Shown piece after piece: positions 33,972 to 44,098 of a stretch of 64,000 bases of DNA. Made by a program: the position numbers and the translations under genes. Where the stretch lies: positions 1 to 64,000 of the forward strand of contig NZ_JABSQR010000022.1 of the NCBI RefSeq assembly GCF_013215705.1. Direction: 5' to 3'. The stretch is from Moritella sp. (GTDB lineage Bacteria > Pseudomonadota > Gammaproteobacteria > Enterobacterales > Moritellaceae). Under the pieces are notes generated by a model, which made no database searches, was not told the DNA's origin, and saw only the letters and a program-made list of their open reading frames with translations. Every line of letters begins with the position of its first letter. Position 1 is the first letter of the stretch.

Positions 33972-35099
33972 ATGAACAAATTTTCTTCTATTGTTATTGC
34001 ACTTAGTGCGATAACAATATTGCAAGGTTGTGAACAGCCGATTATAGAGCCAAGACAAAAAATACAGTTAGTTAAGATTGAGACCGTGCAACTAGCCGAA
34101 GACTCTGCGAGGTTATCGTATCCTGCGGTGGCTGTTGCAGCAGATAAATCAAGCTTATCTTTCCGGTTACAAGGTGAGGTCACATCTGTGACGACTGGTC
34201 CTGGTGAACGAGTGACTAAGGGGCAAATACTTGCTCAAATTGATCCGACTTATTATCGCTTAGAAGTGGATGACGCAAAAGCGGAATATGCCATTGCTGA
34301 TAGTCAATATCGTCGTTCGGCAAAGTTGGTTGATCAAGGTTATATCGCCCCATCTCAATTTGATGAGCTCAAAGCACAACGTCGTATTGCTAAAGCAAGG
34401 CTGGATATTGCCAAACTGAATTTAAGTTTTACTGAATTGAAAGCGCCTTTTTCAGGTGTTATTTCGCATGTGCCAATACAACAGTTTGAAAATGTGCAAG
34501 TCGGGCAGCAGGTAATGAATATTTACAGTACGACGACTGTAGATATTCAATTACAAGCACCGGATATTATTTATTCGCAAAGTTCTGCTGTTGAAGTTGA
34601 AGCATCAAGACCGGGAGCGAAAGTCATTACTGCTGATGGTATGGAATACGAGGCTCATTTAAAAGAGTTCACGACAGAGCCAGACCCTAAGGTGGGGTCA
34701 TTTGTGATCACACTGACGATGCCGATGCCTAAAGATAAATTTATTCTCGATGGCATGGCAGTCGAAGTGCGTGCTGATGCGCAAAAGCTCAATATCTACA
34801 AGAAAAACGAACCATTTATTCCACTTGAAGCGATCTTAAACGAAGATGGTGACGATTTGAATGCAACGCAAAAATTCGTGTGGGTAGTTAACAGTGATCT
34901 CACGGTGAGTAAACGTCAAGTTGTCACTGATAAAGTGATGAATGAAGGCGTGCGTTTAAGCTCTGGTTTAGCGGTAGGTGAAAAGGTCGTGGTTGCTGGT
35001 GGTAACCGCTTACGTGAAGGTCAATCAGTTAAAATTTTCGATGAATCAATGAACAATTCACAAAACAAGCCAAACAACGATAAAGAGGCTGGACAATAA
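33972..35099 (+). CDS. RND efflux periplasmic adaptor lipoprotein (second)
   Basis: This 375-residue adaptor starts MNKFSSIVIALSAITILQGC, with a lipobox ending at Cys20. It has the usual FRLQGEVTSVTTGPGERVTKGQ lipoyl-like segment, an alpha hairpin (DDAKAEYAIADSQYRRSAKL) and a C-terminal VAGGNRLREGQSV. The start is placed at 33972 because the preceding gene ends at 33970. Its stop overlaps the pump's ATG by one base. Two non-identical adaptors suggest that the pump uses a heteromeric adaptor ring, as in VexIJK-like or MdtABC-adjacent systems. Confidence 0.85.
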   Translation: MNKFSSIVIALSAITILQGCEQPIIEPRQKIQLVKIETVQLAEDSARLSYPAVAVAADKSSLSFRLQGEVTSVTTGPGERVTKGQILAQIDPTYYRLEVDDAKAEYAIADSQYRRSAKLVDQGYIAPSQFDELKAQRRIAKARLDIAKLNLSFTELKAPFSGVISHVPIQQFENVQVGQQVMNIYSTTTVDIQLQAPDIIYSQSSAVEVEASRPGAKVITADGMEYEAHLKEFTTEPDPKVGSFVITLTMPMPKDKFILDGMAVEVRADAQKLNIYKKNEPFIPLEAILNEDGDDLNATQKFVWVVNSDLTVSKRQVVTDKVMNEGVRLSSGLAVGEKVVVAGGNRLREGQSVKIFDESMNNSQNKPNNDKEAGQ

Positions 35100-38000
35100 T
35101 GAAACAAGATATCGCCGCCTATTTTATTAAAAATAAAGTAATTAGCTGGATGCTCACACTGATCTTTTTAATTGGCGGAACCATGGCTTTTTTCGGCTTA
35201 GGTCGATTAGAAGATCCGGCATTTACAATTAAAGACGCAATGGTTGTGACATCTTACCCCGGTGCCACCCCATTACAAGTTGAAGAAGAAGTTACTTATC
35301 CATTAGAAAAAGCCATACAGCAGCTGACATATGTAGATGAAGTCAACTCTATTTCGAGTCGTGGTTTGTCACAAATCACGGTGACGATGAAGAACAAGTA
35401 TGGTCCGGATGATTTACCACAAATTTGGGATGAATTACGCCGTAAAGTCAATGATATCAAATCCCATTTACCACCGGGTGTCGCAGAACCGTCTGTGATT
35501 GATGATTTTGGTGATGTTTACGGTATTTTGTTAGCGATCACTGGCGATGGTTACTCCTATAAAGAGCTAAATGATTATGTTGACTATTTACGTCGAGAAA
35601 TAGAACTCGTTGATGGTGTTGGTAAAGTCTCAGTCTCTGGCGTGCAGCAAGAGCAGGTATTTATTGAAATGTCGATGCAACGTTTAAGCAGTTTGGGCAT
35701 TTCGCCGACGACCATTTACAGCACGTTAGCCACGCAAAATCTGGTATCCAGTGCTGGTGCGGTGAGGATAGGGACTGAATATATCCGTATTCATCCAACG
35801 GGGGAGTTTACTGATGTTGATGCGTTAGGTGATTTGATTATTACTGAAACGGGCGCTCAAGGGTTAATTTATCTACGCGATGTGGCAACGATTAGTCGTG
35901 GTTTTAAAGAAGTACCTGATAATTTAGTTACTTTTAACGGCAAGGTTGCATTGAATGTAGGTATAGCATTTATTTCGGGTGTTAATGTTGTAGAAAAGGG
36001 TAAGGGCGTTTATCAACGTTTAAGTGAACTCAAAGAGCAGCAACCGATTGGTATCGATATTGATGTTGTTTATAGCCAACCTGACGAAGTCGATAAGTCT
36101 GTTAAAGGTTTCATTACTAGTTTAGGTCAAGCTATAGCTATTGTTATCGTGGTATTACTTTTATTCATGGGGGTTCGTGCAGGTGTTTTAATTGGACTAA
36201 TTCTGTTACTTACCGTTTTGGGTACGTTTTTGTTCATGAATCTAATGGCAATTGATCTACAGCGTATTTCGCTTGGTGGATTAGTGATCGCATTAGGTAT
36301 GCTGGTGGACAATGCCATCGTCGTGGTCGAAGGTATTTTAATTGGGGTACAAAAAGGTCGAACTCGCCTGCAGGCGGCAACCGATATTGTTACCCAGACT
36401 AAATGGCCTTTATTAGGGGCAACGGTGATTGCTGTTACCGCATTCGCTCCAATTGGTTTATCTCAAGATTCGACAGGTGAATATACGCAAACGCTATTTA
36501 GTGTTTTACTTATCTCGTTGATGTTGAGTTGGTTTACGGCGATATCATTGACACCATTTTTTGCTGATATGTTCTTTAAAGGCCTTAAAGTAGATGCTGA
36601 CGGTGAAGATAACGACCCGTATAAAGGGGTTGTCTTTGTTGTTTATAAACGCGTATTAGAAACATGCATGAAAAATGCGTGGATCACGGTATTCACATTG
36701 ATTTTGATGCTGGCGGCAAGTTTGTATGGCTTCACACAGTTAAAACAATCGTTTTTTCCTTCGTCAACCACACCGATGTTTATGGTTGATGTTTGGCTAC
36801 CGGAAGGCTCTGATATTCGAGCTACCAGTGAAAAACTACGTGAATTAGAAGTGATGGTAAGAGACAATGAAGATGTAACCCATGTATCTTCTAGTACGGG
36901 TAAAGGTTCTCAGCGCTTTATGTTGACCTACGCGCCAGAGAAAAGCTATGCATCGTATGGTGAATTAATTGTGCGAGTTGCGAGTTATGACGATGTAATG
37001 CCAATGTTACGTAAAGTGAGCGGGGAACTTGATTCACTCCATCCTGATATTGAATATAAACTAAAACGCATCGAATTAGGTCCTTCTTCAGGTTCTAAAA
37101 TTGAAGCGCGTTTAGTGGGGTCTGATCCAACGGTATTACGTGGCTTAGCACAACAAGCAATTGATATTATGCGTGCCGATCCAGGGGCATTTAACGTGCG
37201 GCATGACTGGCGTGAACGGACTAAGGTGATTGAACCTGTGTTTAACGAAAGTCAGGCTCGTCGCTACGGTATCACTAAGTCTGACGTCGATGATTTATTG
37301 CAAATGGCATTCTCTGGCTTGGCTGTGGGTATTTATCGTGATGGGACTAACTTACTACCCATTATCGCGCGATTACCTGAAAAAGAACGGGTGGATGTCA
37401 GTACTATTGAAGGTATGAAAATCTGGAGTCCGGTGTTAAAAGGTTACGTGCCGTTACAGCAAGTTATTTTAGCTGTAAATATTCGTTGGGAAGATCCGAT
37501 TGTCGTCCGTAAAAACCGTAAACGTATGTTAACGATATTTGCTGATCCAGATCCATTAGGCGAAGAGACGGCTGCAACGCTACAAAAACGTATCCAACCG
37601 TTAGTCGAAGCAATCGATTTTCCACCGGGTTACTCTTTAGAGTGGTGTGGTGAGTATGAATCGTCTGCGGATGCACAAGCGTCATTATTCCAAACTATGC
37701 CTATGGGGTATCTGTTCATGTTCTTAATCACGATATTCTTGTTTAATAACGTCAAAAATGCAGTGATTGTATGGGCAACAGTACCACTGGCGATTATTGG
37801 TGTGACGATGGGTTTACTTATACTAAATACGCCGTTCGGGTTTATGGCCTTACTTGGTTTCTTAAGCCTATCAGGAATGCTGGTTAAAAACGGTATTGTA
37901 TTACTTGATCAGATTGAAATTGAAATACAAACGGGTAAAGATCGTTATCAAGCTGTTATTGATGCGTCCGTTAGTCGTGTTCGTCCGGTCTGCATGGCAG

Positions 38001-38161
38001 CGATTACCACAGTATTGGGGATGATCCCGTTACTCCCTGATGTATTCTTTAAGCCAATGGCGGTAACCATTATGTTTGGTTTAGGGTTCGCGACGGTACT
38101 TACTTTACTTGTTGTTCCCGTGTTGTATCGCATGCTTCATCGACTGGAAGTAAAGCAGTAG
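35099..38161 (+). CDS. RND family multidrug efflux permease
   Basis: This 1020-residue inner-membrane proton-driven pump has the RND layout: helix 1, a large periplasmic loop, helices 2-7, a second loop and helices 8-12. The conserved GLVIALGMLVDNAIVVVEG of helix 4 near residue 400 contains the proton-relay aspartates. Substrates cannot be inferred, and exported bile salts, dyes or antibiotics are all possible. The operon has no outer-membrane channel gene, so TolC presumably serves. A strong terminator follows at 38193-38236. Confidence 0.9.
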   Translation: MKQDIAAYFIKNKVISWMLTLIFLIGGTMAFFGLGRLEDPAFTIKDAMVVTSYPGATPLQVEEEVTYPLEKAIQQLTYVDEVNSISSRGLSQITVTMKNKYGPDDLPQIWDELRRKVNDIKSHLPPGVAEPSVIDDFGDVYGILLAITGDGYSYKELNDYVDYLRREIELVDGVGKVSVSGVQQEQVFIEMSMQRLSSLGISPTTIYSTLATQNLVSSAGAVRIGTEYIRIHPTGEFTDVDALGDLIITETGAQGLIYLRDVATISRGFKEVPDNLVTFNGKVALNVGIAFISGVNVVEKGKGVYQRLSELKEQQPIGIDIDVVYSQPDEVDKSVKGFITSLGQAIAIVIVVLLLFMGVRAGVLIGLILLLTVLGTFLFMNLMAIDLQRISLGGLVIALGMLVDNAIVVVEGILIGVQKGRTRLQAATDIVTQTKWPLLGATVIAVTAFAPIGLSQDSTGEYTQTLFSVLLISLMLSWFTAISLTPFFADMFFKGLKVDADGEDNDPYKGVVFVVYKRVLETCMKNAWITVFTLILMLAASLYGFTQLKQSFFPSSTTPMFMVDVWLPEGSDIRATSEKLRELEVMVRDNEDVTHVSSSTGKGSQRFMLTYAPEKSYASYGELIVRVASYDDVMPMLRKVSGELDSLHPDIEYKLKRIELGPSSGSKIEARLVGSDPTVLRGLAQQAIDIMRADPGAFNVRHDWRERTKVIEPVFNESQARRYGITKSDVDDLLQMAFSGLAVGIYRDGTNLLPIIARLPEKERVDVSTIEGMKIWSPVLKGYVPLQQVILAVNIRWEDPIVVRKNRKRMLTIFADPDPLGEETAATLQKRIQPLVEAIDFPPGYSLEWCGEYESSADAQASLFQTMPMGYLFMFLITIFLFNNVKNAVIVWATVPLAIIGVTMGLLILNTPFGFMALLGFLSLSGMLVKNGIVLLDQIEIEIQTGKDRYQAVIDASVSRVRPVCMAAITTVLGMIPLLPDVFFKPMAVTIMFGLGFATVLTLLVVPVLYRMLHRLEVKQ

Positions 38162-38192
38162 CTAGTTAAGTCATCGAAATTAGTGCTAAAGT

Positions 38193-38236
38193 AAGGAGCC
38201 AACTGTCTTGAAAAATACCGTTGGCTCCTTTTTATT
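38193..38236 (+). terminator. Intrinsic terminator of the RND operon
   Basis: AAGGAGCCAAC (38193-38203) pairs perfectly with GTTGGCTCCTT (38220-38230), followed by TTTTATTAG. The convergent chemoreceptor gene ends at 38235. Confidence 0.9.
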
Positions 38237-39812
38237 AGTTTTTTTGAAATTGACCAATTAAGCGTTGCATGGTTTCTAATCTAGCTACTAACTTACGAGT
38301 GCTTTCAACAGAGTCATCACTGGTTTTTGACGTCGCGGTACTGAGTTGACCAATATGCTCAACGTTACGTAAAATATCATCACTCACGCCTGCTTGTTCT
38401 TCAACGGCAGAAGCGATCTGATGGCTGCTGTCTGTAACTCGGTTTAACTTATGGTTGATTTTCTCTAAGCGTGTACCTGTTTCAGCGGCTTGATCATTAC
38501 ATTGTTGGGACAATGTAACGCCTCGATCTACCGATTCAACGGCCTGAGTTGCGGTTTGCTGTAATTTTGTGATCATCTGCTGGATCTCCCCTGTTGATGC
38601 CTGCGTTTTTTGGGCTAAGGAACGCACTTCATCAGCAACAACTGCAAAACCACGACCTTGTTCGCCAGCGCGAGCAGCTTCAATCGCGGCATTTAATGCT
38701 AATAAATTAGTTTGATCGGCGATCGCTCCAATCACGTCCAGAATCGTTTCAATTTGGACACAATCTTCAGATAATATGTTGATCACACGTTTTGAATTAT
38801 CCAATTCTAGGTGTAATGAATGCACAGAGTTGATAGTGGTTTCGACACTTTGCTGTCCTTCAGTTGACATTTTTTGTGCCTCGGAGGTCAGCAAAGATGC
38901 TTGCACGGCACTTTCTGCAATGTCACGAACAGAGAGTGACATTTGTTCCATGGCGACACTGACTTGTTCTGTTGCATCATTCTGCTGTTCTAGATTGGTT
39001 TTTATCCGTTGGGCTTGGGAAAATTCATCTTCCGCTGAGATCAAGATATCTGCTGACGTTTCACTAACACGGCCGACAATGGCTCGTAGTTCTGCTTGGC
39101 GCATCTTTAGTGCCAGTTCGATAGCTGAGAAGTCGTCTTTTTTACCCGTATAGACATGCTCCATTAACGGGTTATCATATGCTTCTTTAGCTAATTTAGT
39201 TAAGTGACTAATTCTATAGTGGGTGTGCCAGATTATTGCAAAAGAGAACAAGGTAGCGGTTGTGGTCGCAGCTGTTAGTAATGTCGCACCTGAGGTAAAC
39301 CATTGTGCGGCTAAAAGCAGCAGTGAACTCCCTGTTAAGGTGAGTAATATAGTATTCTGTTTAAAGCGCAGTTCAGAATCTGACTTACCTGCTAGCATTT
39401 TTTGATACAGTGCTGATGCTCGACTTACCGTATCTCGATCAGGTTTGCTCCGCACTGATTGATATTCAATGACTTGCCCCTGCTCATTGGTAATTGGTGT
39501 AACAAACGCTGAAACCCAGTAATGGCTACCATTTTTACAGCTGTTTTTTACCAATCCCATCCAACTTTTACCGGAACTGATATATTGCCATAGCTGTAAA
39601 AAAGTTTGTTTGGGCATATCGGGGTGACGGACAAGGTTATGAGGTTGATGATGCATTTCATCTGCACTATATCCGGCTACATGACAAAAATCCTGGTTAG
39701 TATAAGTGATGTTACTTTGTGGATCGGTTGTTGATATTAGATTTAACGTGGCTGAATAATCTACTTCATTTTCGTGCAACGATTGTGCTGCGTTTAATTT
39801 TGATGATGTCAT
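38235..39812 (-). CDS. PAS-containing methyl-accepting chemotaxis protein (Aer-like)
   Basis: This 525-residue chemoreceptor has an N-terminal PAS domain (residues 20-125, with [21 protein letters not shown] and [14 protein letters not shown]) of the Aer type. Two membrane segments lie around 155-200, and the C-terminal signalling hairpin contains [20 protein letters not shown]. Aer-like PAS domains bind FAD and sense redox state, so aerotaxis is plausible. There is no periplasmic domain. It is flanked by an efflux operon and a LysR remnant and stands alone. Confidence 0.88.
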   Translation of the reverse strand: MTSSKLNAAQSLHENEVDYSATLNLISTTDPQSNITYTNQDFCHVAGYSADEMHHQPHNLVRHPDMPKQTFLQLWQYISSGKSWMGLVKNSCKNGSHYWVSAFVTPITNEQGQVIEYQSVRSKPDRDTVSRASALYQKMLAGKSDSELRFKQNTILLTLTGSSLLLLAAQWFTSGATLLTAATTTATLFSFAIIWHTHYRISHLTKLAKEAYDNPLMEHVYTGKKDDFSAIELALKMRQAELRAIVGRVSETSADILISAEDEFSQAQRIKTNLEQQNDATEQVSVAMEQMSLSVRDIAESAVQASLLTSEAQKMSTEGQQSVETTINSVHSLHLELDNSKRVINILSEDCVQIETILDVIGAIADQTNLLALNAAIEAARAGEQGRGFAVVADEVRSLAQKTQASTGEIQQMITKLQQTATQAVESVDRGVTLSQQCNDQAAETGTRLEKINHKLNRVTDSSHQIASAVEEQAGVSDDILRNVEHIGQLSTATSKTSDDSVESTRKLVARLETMQRLIGQFQKN

Positions 39813-39971
39813 TATTTTCTCAATTATTTTTGTCGTAAATTTGTTACTCTCTATTTTAATTATCTCAATAACATCATGGTGTTACCTTGACCTATGTTAA
39901 TTAGGCTATTACTTTAGTGTTAATAGCTGGTTTTATTGATATTTAATATACTAAATATATTTAGTGGTCAT

Positions 39972-40110
39972 CTAAATGAGTGCTAATTCTGTCACTACGA
40001 CATCAATGAAACCGCGCACTGTTGACGATATGTGTTTACGACTTGGATAGATTAAATACAGATGTCGTAAATATTCCGGAGATGCAATGATGACCGTATT
40101 TTGGTGCTGA
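39972..40110 (-). pseudogene. LysR-type regulator C-terminal remnant
   Basis: On the minus strand, about 45 codons from 40110 to a TAG at 39972 encode TVIIASPEYLRHLYLIYPSR, then KHISSTVRGFIDVVVTEL. This is the characteristic last strand and helix of LysR effector domains (L-Y-LIYPSR-H-S--VR-FIDF). The frame is closed by a stop just upstream. It is too short to be a gene and lies downstream of a complete LysR gene (40148-41038), whose own ending is different. The rest of the 39813-40147 gap shows nothing else clear. Confidence 0.6.
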
Positions 40111-40147
40111 GGTCAAAGCTGACCTTTCTATTTTTGATGTATGTAAG

Positions 40148-41038
40148 TTAATTATTATGTTGCAGTCGTTTTAATCTCGCATGTAAAAATTCATAAAAGC
40201 ATTTCACTCGGGCACTGTGTTTTGCATCTTTATGATAAACAAACCACATTGCTTCTTCTGATTTAGGCGAATTCAACGGTATCTTTACTAGCGACGGATA
40301 AAGCTTCGCTTGATGCTCTCCCATGGGGCCAATGCCCATCCCTTCGATGACGGCCTGGTTAACATCAGGAAAGTGATTGCTCTGAAATACGATTCTATCA
40401 TGGTCTATGTTATCAACGACATGGCGGACAAAAGGGAGCCGGTATTTATCTGCCGTAGGTAACACCCAATAATGGTCGTTCAGGCTACTGTCAATACTCG
40501 GCTTTCCGAACTCTGTCACGTATTCTTTTGACGCATAATAATTTGTTTTAAACCGCGTTAACTCTTTAACGATTAGATCCGCGCCGTTGGGTTTTGGCCC
40601 TGCACGTAGTGATATGTGAGCGGCTCCAGACTCCAATGGCACGATATCATCTGTAGATAATACCTTGATACGAATAGCTGGGTAGATATCTCTAAACGCT
40701 TTTAGTGCTGGCGCTAACTGTGAAGAATACGAACTGATGGTGGAAATACGTAATTCACCGCTAATATTACTTTCTACATTCTGTAACTGATGTTCAAGTT
40801 TGCTGAAGCGGGCAATGAGTTCTGGCAACTCAGCGAGGAGGATCGCGCCTGCATCCGTCACCTTATAACCGCGTTGGTGTCGAAAAAACAATTTAACTTC
40901 TAAGGCTGTTTCCAACTGGTTAATACGTCGTAGTACTGTCGCATGATTGATATTTAACGATTTACCTGCTTGGCTTAAACTGCCATCGATGGCAACTTGA
41001 TACGCTATTTTGTAATCATCCCAAGAAATGTTTTTCAT
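40148..41038 (-). CDS. LysR family transcriptional regulator
   Basis: This 296-residue LysR protein has an N-terminal winged helix-turn-helix (residues 5-65: YKIAYQVAIDGSLSQAGKSL..HATVLRRINQLE) and a periplasmic-binding-protein-like effector domain. It is transcribed away from a cytochrome b561/YceI gene pair with about 200 bp between, so it may control that pair. The inducer cannot be inferred. Confidence 0.85.
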   Translation of the reverse strand: MKNISWDDYKIAYQVAIDGSLSQAGKSLNINHATVLRRINQLETALEVKLFFRHQRGYKVTDAGAILLAELPELIARFSKLEHQLQNVESNISGELRISTISSYSSQLAPALKAFRDIYPAIRIKVLSTDDIVPLESGAAHISLRAGPKPNGADLIVKELTRFKTNYYASKEYVTEFGKPSIDSSLNDHYWVLPTADKYRLPFVRHVVDNIDHDRIVFQSNHFPDVNQAVIEGMGIGPMGEHQAKLYPSLVKIPLNSPKSEEAMWFVYHKDAKHSARVKCFYEFLHARLKRLQHNN

Positions 41039-41235
41039 ATCAAAATTCTTTTAGTTTTGAGTTCAATTACGGAGCATTAAAATAAACAAGCGCTTATACC
41101 AGTTACTGTGAATGACGTTATTTACTTTAATAGAAAAGTTCTGTGCATTTATGCACAATAGTTTCGCATTAATCACTATTTTTTAATAGTCAAAATGACC
41201 GTATTATGAATTAACTGATGTAGGGACATACTTGA

Positions 41236-41799
41236 ATGTTAAATAATACTAAAACAGCGTATGGCTGGGTAGCTATTTTATTGCACTGGATTATGGCATT
41301 TGCCATTTTTGGCATGTTCGGCTTAGGCTTATATATGGTTGAATTAACTTATTATGATGCTTGGTATAAAGGCTCACTCGATTTGCACAAGAGCATCGGC
41401 ATTCTGTTACTTGGTTTATTATTGATTCGCACATTATGGCGCTGGATCAATATCAGTCCAGATAGTGCAGATGAGCATGCGAGTAACTTTGAGGTAACAA
41501 GTGCGCATTTGGTTCATCTCGGACTATATCTACTGATGTTTACATTAATGATATCGGGATACTTAATTTCGACTGCCGATGGACGTGGCATCATGGTGTT
41601 TGAAGCATTTACCGTACCTGCAATCCCATTCTCTGTTGACAATCAAGAGGATATAGCGGGCGACATACATGAAATTTTAGCATGGGTGTTAATCGTTCTC
41701 GCTGGTGTGCATGCCATCGCTGCGATTAAACATCACTTTATTAATAAAAATAAGACGTTAGTACGTATGTTGAAAGTAGGGCAGGCAGAAAGTAAATAA
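41236..41799 (+). CDS. Cytochrome b561 family protein
   Basis: This 187-residue, four-helix b-type cytochrome has heme-ligand histidines in LLHWIMAF (near residue 18), LHKSIG (near 53) and the C-terminal GDIHEILAW and GVHAIAAIKHHF regions. It moves electrons between the quinone pool and a periplasmic partner. It is followed by a YceI gene 98 bp downstream. The b561/YceI pair is a well-known arrangement, with YceI proteins binding isoprenoid quinones or lipids. Confidence 0.88.
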   Translation: MLNNTKTAYGWVAILLHWIMAFAIFGMFGLGLYMVELTYYDAWYKGSLDLHKSIGILLLGLLLIRTLWRWINISPDSADEHASNFEVTSAHLVHLGLYLLMFTLMISGYLISTADGRGIMVFEAFTVPAIPFSVDNQEDIAGDIHEILAWVLIVLAGVHAIAAIKHHFINKNKTLVRMLKVGQAESK

Positions 41800-41897
41800 C
41801 GATTAATAAATAATAGCGATGTTATCGGATTTTAATTCGGACTTAGGTTCAAATAACAAGTCGCCATGAAGACATTAAATATTAAAGGTAAATTCAA

Positions 41898-42497
41898 ATG
41901 GGAAATAAAATGAAAAAACAAATTTTAGCCGCTGCTATTACAGCTAGTTCACTGTTCGCTGCTGTCGCATCCAATGCCGCTCAGGCTGCTGATTATAATA
42001 TTGATGTTGCCGGTGCGCATGCTTCTATACAGTTTAAAATTAAGCATTTAGGTTACAGCTGGTTACTGGGTCGTTTTAATACGTTTGATGGTGACTTTTC
42101 GTATGATGCTAAATCGCCAAACGCGTCGCAGATCAATCTAATAATTGATACTGCCAGTTTAGATTCAAATCATGCCGAGCGTGATAAGCATTTAAAAAGT
42201 GATGATTTTCTGGATGTTAAGAAATTTCCGAAAGCAAAATTCAAAAGTCAAAATATCGAGTTCAGTGATGATGGAAAGGGTCTTGTTACGGGGCTATTCA
42301 CCTTAAAAGGCATTACTAAGACAATTACTTTCCCAATTACAAAAGTGGGTGAAGGTGCAGATCCTTGGGGTGGCCACCGCGCTGGATTCTCGGGTGAAGC
42401 AAGTTTGAAACTAACTGATTATGGCATTACGACTAATCTTGGACCTGCATCTGCGTATGTAGATATGACGTTTAATATTGAAGGTGTGCGTCTGTAA
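41898..42497 (+). CDS. YceI family periplasmic lipocalin-like protein
   Basis: This 199-residue secreted protein has a signal peptide (MKKQILAAAITASSLFAAVA...AQAA) followed by a YceI beta-barrel domain: DYNIDVAGAHASIQFKIKHLGYSWLLGRF, with conserved DFLDVKKFPKAKF and a final F-I-V-like strand. YceI proteins carry polyisoprenoids such as quinones. It is downstream of the cytochrome b561 gene and ends at a perfect terminator. The start at 41898 is nine bases after AAAGG, and ATG 41910 is also possible. Confidence 0.9.
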   Translation: MGNKMKKQILAAAITASSLFAAVASNAAQAADYNIDVAGAHASIQFKIKHLGYSWLLGRFNTFDGDFSYDAKSPNASQINLIIDTASLDSNHAERDKHLKSDDFLDVKKFPKAKFKSQNIEFSDDGKGLVTGLFTLKGITKTITFPITKVGEGADPWGGHRAGFSGEASLKLTDYGITTNLGPASAYVDMTFNIEGVRL

Positions 42498-42518
42498 ACT
42501 TATTGTTTGTTTAGCGTT

Positions 42519-42553
42519 AAAGCCAGTCGCTGTTGTCAGTGACTGGCTTTATG
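42519..42553 (+). terminator. Intrinsic terminator after the b561/YceI pair
   Basis: AAAGCCAGTC (42519-42528) pairs perfectly with GACTGGCTTT (42541-42550). It separates the plus-strand pair from the convergent flippase gene. Confidence 0.85.
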
Positions 42554-42576
42554 CATTTCAATACCTGCTCGTTGGG

Positions 42577-43863
42577 TCAAACAGGCGGATGAATCAGCTT
42601 AATATTATGGCTCTTTAAAATTTGTCGTTCCACTACACTGGATAAGATAAACATCATTAAGTAACCGCTGCATAACGCGATAATAATGGCGACGACATTT
42701 TCGGTAAACTGACTTAATAACTGGAATGACAGCATAAGAGTGACTATACCACTGATACGGATACATAAACTGTGCATAAAGCGCCCATGCGCTTTGATAT
42801 AAGCAAGTTGATAGGCATTTAGCATCATAAAAATAAAGAAGAATGAAAAATGCAGCAATACAGGAACAGCGCCATCGTATTCATGAGGGAAAAGAGTAAG
42901 CACTAATGATTCTCCAAACAACAGCATGATTAAGAAAAACACACTGCTAACAGCGAAAGACACTTTAAACACCCAGCTGCGGATCAGTTTGATTTGCTGA
43001 TGATCGCCGTTTCGCACACACACCGCCAGTTCGGGTAATACAAATCGATAGATAGGAAATACGAATAACAGTGTTACATAAGTGAATACAGGGCGTACAA
43101 CGACTTGGAAATCACCTAATTCATCTACACTAAAATGTCGAATGGTCAGCAGTACGGTAATGTATATCATTAAAATGCTCGCGCCAGCTTCAAGTGATGC
43201 GGTGAAACTTTTTTTCACAAAATTAACTAACTTAGGATCGAAATGAACAGCTGCTAACGGACGTGTTGAAATATCTCTACGACGTTTTTTAAACATGTAA
43301 ACGGCAATGGCAAGAGATGATAGTGTTAACCCCATAAACAGTGATACCAAGGCATCTAAGTTAAACACGTAATAACAAACAAAAAACATGATTACATTAG
43401 CGAGTGGTTCTAACCAAATGACTTTATTCGAAATACTGTATAATCGGTACATGGCAATAAGATTAGTGAAATATACTTTTAGTCCCATCCCAAAGATAAT
43501 ACCCACCAATTGGTAATAACTGACGTCAATATCTAACTGATGTTTAATGTAGGGGATCACAACTCCCCAGGTAATAAGTACCATGGTAATTAAGCTATAG
43601 CGAAACACATTAATGATATCGCGGTCATTTTGTGTTTGTGAATAACTCACCACCATAGATGAACGAAACCCGGTCATTAAAATTAACGACAAAGAGATTA
43701 GATCGACGACGCTGTGGAACAGAGCAAGGTCATCTTTTGGGACCCAGTGTGCTAACCAAATCTTAAAACTAAAACCGATAGCAATGCTAATTAATGTGAC
43801 CCAGATACCTTGGGTAAATGCACTTTTTACTCGGTCTAGTGATGTATTTTGCATAGTGGCCAT
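42577..43863 (-). CDS. MATE/Wzx-like polysaccharide flippase family protein
   Basis: This protein of about 428 residues, if started at MATMQNTSLDRVKSAF (43863), has around 12-14 hydrophobic helices. It belongs to the MATE/PST polysaccharide-transport family. An open frame extends upstream to 44043, but those 60 residues are not membrane-like and overlap the likely promoter of the divergent esterase gene. No sugar genes lie around, so the cargo is unknown. A Fur-box-like stretch (about 43936-43962, GTGAAAATCATTCGCAATTGC) lies upstream and could mean iron control. No clear ribosome binding site was found for either start. Confidence 0.7.
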   Translation of the reverse strand: MATMQNTSLDRVKSAFTQGIWVTLISIAIGFSFKIWLAHWVPKDDLALFHSVVDLISLSLILMTGFRSSMVVSYSQTQNDRDIINVFRYSLITMVLITWGVVIPYIKHQLDIDVSYYQLVGIIFGMGLKVYFTNLIAMYRLYSISNKVIWLEPLANVIMFFVCYYVFNLDALVSLFMGLTLSSLAIAVYMFKKRRRDISTRPLAAVHFDPKLVNFVKKSFTASLEAGASILMIYITVLLTIRHFSVDELGDFQVVVRPVFTYVTLLFVFPIYRFVLPELAVCVRNGDHQQIKLIRSWVFKVSFAVSSVFFLIMLLFGESLVLTLFPHEYDGAVPVLLHFSFFFIFMMLNAYQLAYIKAHGRFMHSLCIRISGIVTLMLSFQLLSQFTENVVAIIIALCSGYLMMFILSSVVERQILKSHNIKLIHPPV

Positions 43864-44098
43864 GTTAGTGAATTCATTTATATGAGCACTCGTAAGTGCC
43901 AGTAATGATGGAAATAATGAGTGGTATAGTATATTGCAAGTGAAAATCATTCGCAATTGCATCACGTTATTTAAATTAACTAGAGTATGCAACCGGATGT
44001 CTGTTTTGTTGAATATAAAGATAATATAGCTAGTTTTAGTCAATTGTAGTAGTTTATTTTCAATAGTTTATTTATGAATATTTTCGGAGCTAGGGTAT

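Noticed and set aside
43864-44043. 60-residue N-terminal extension of the flippase frame
   Set aside because: The added residues do not look like a membrane protein start and overlap the likely promoter and a Fur-like site, so the start at 43863 is preferred.
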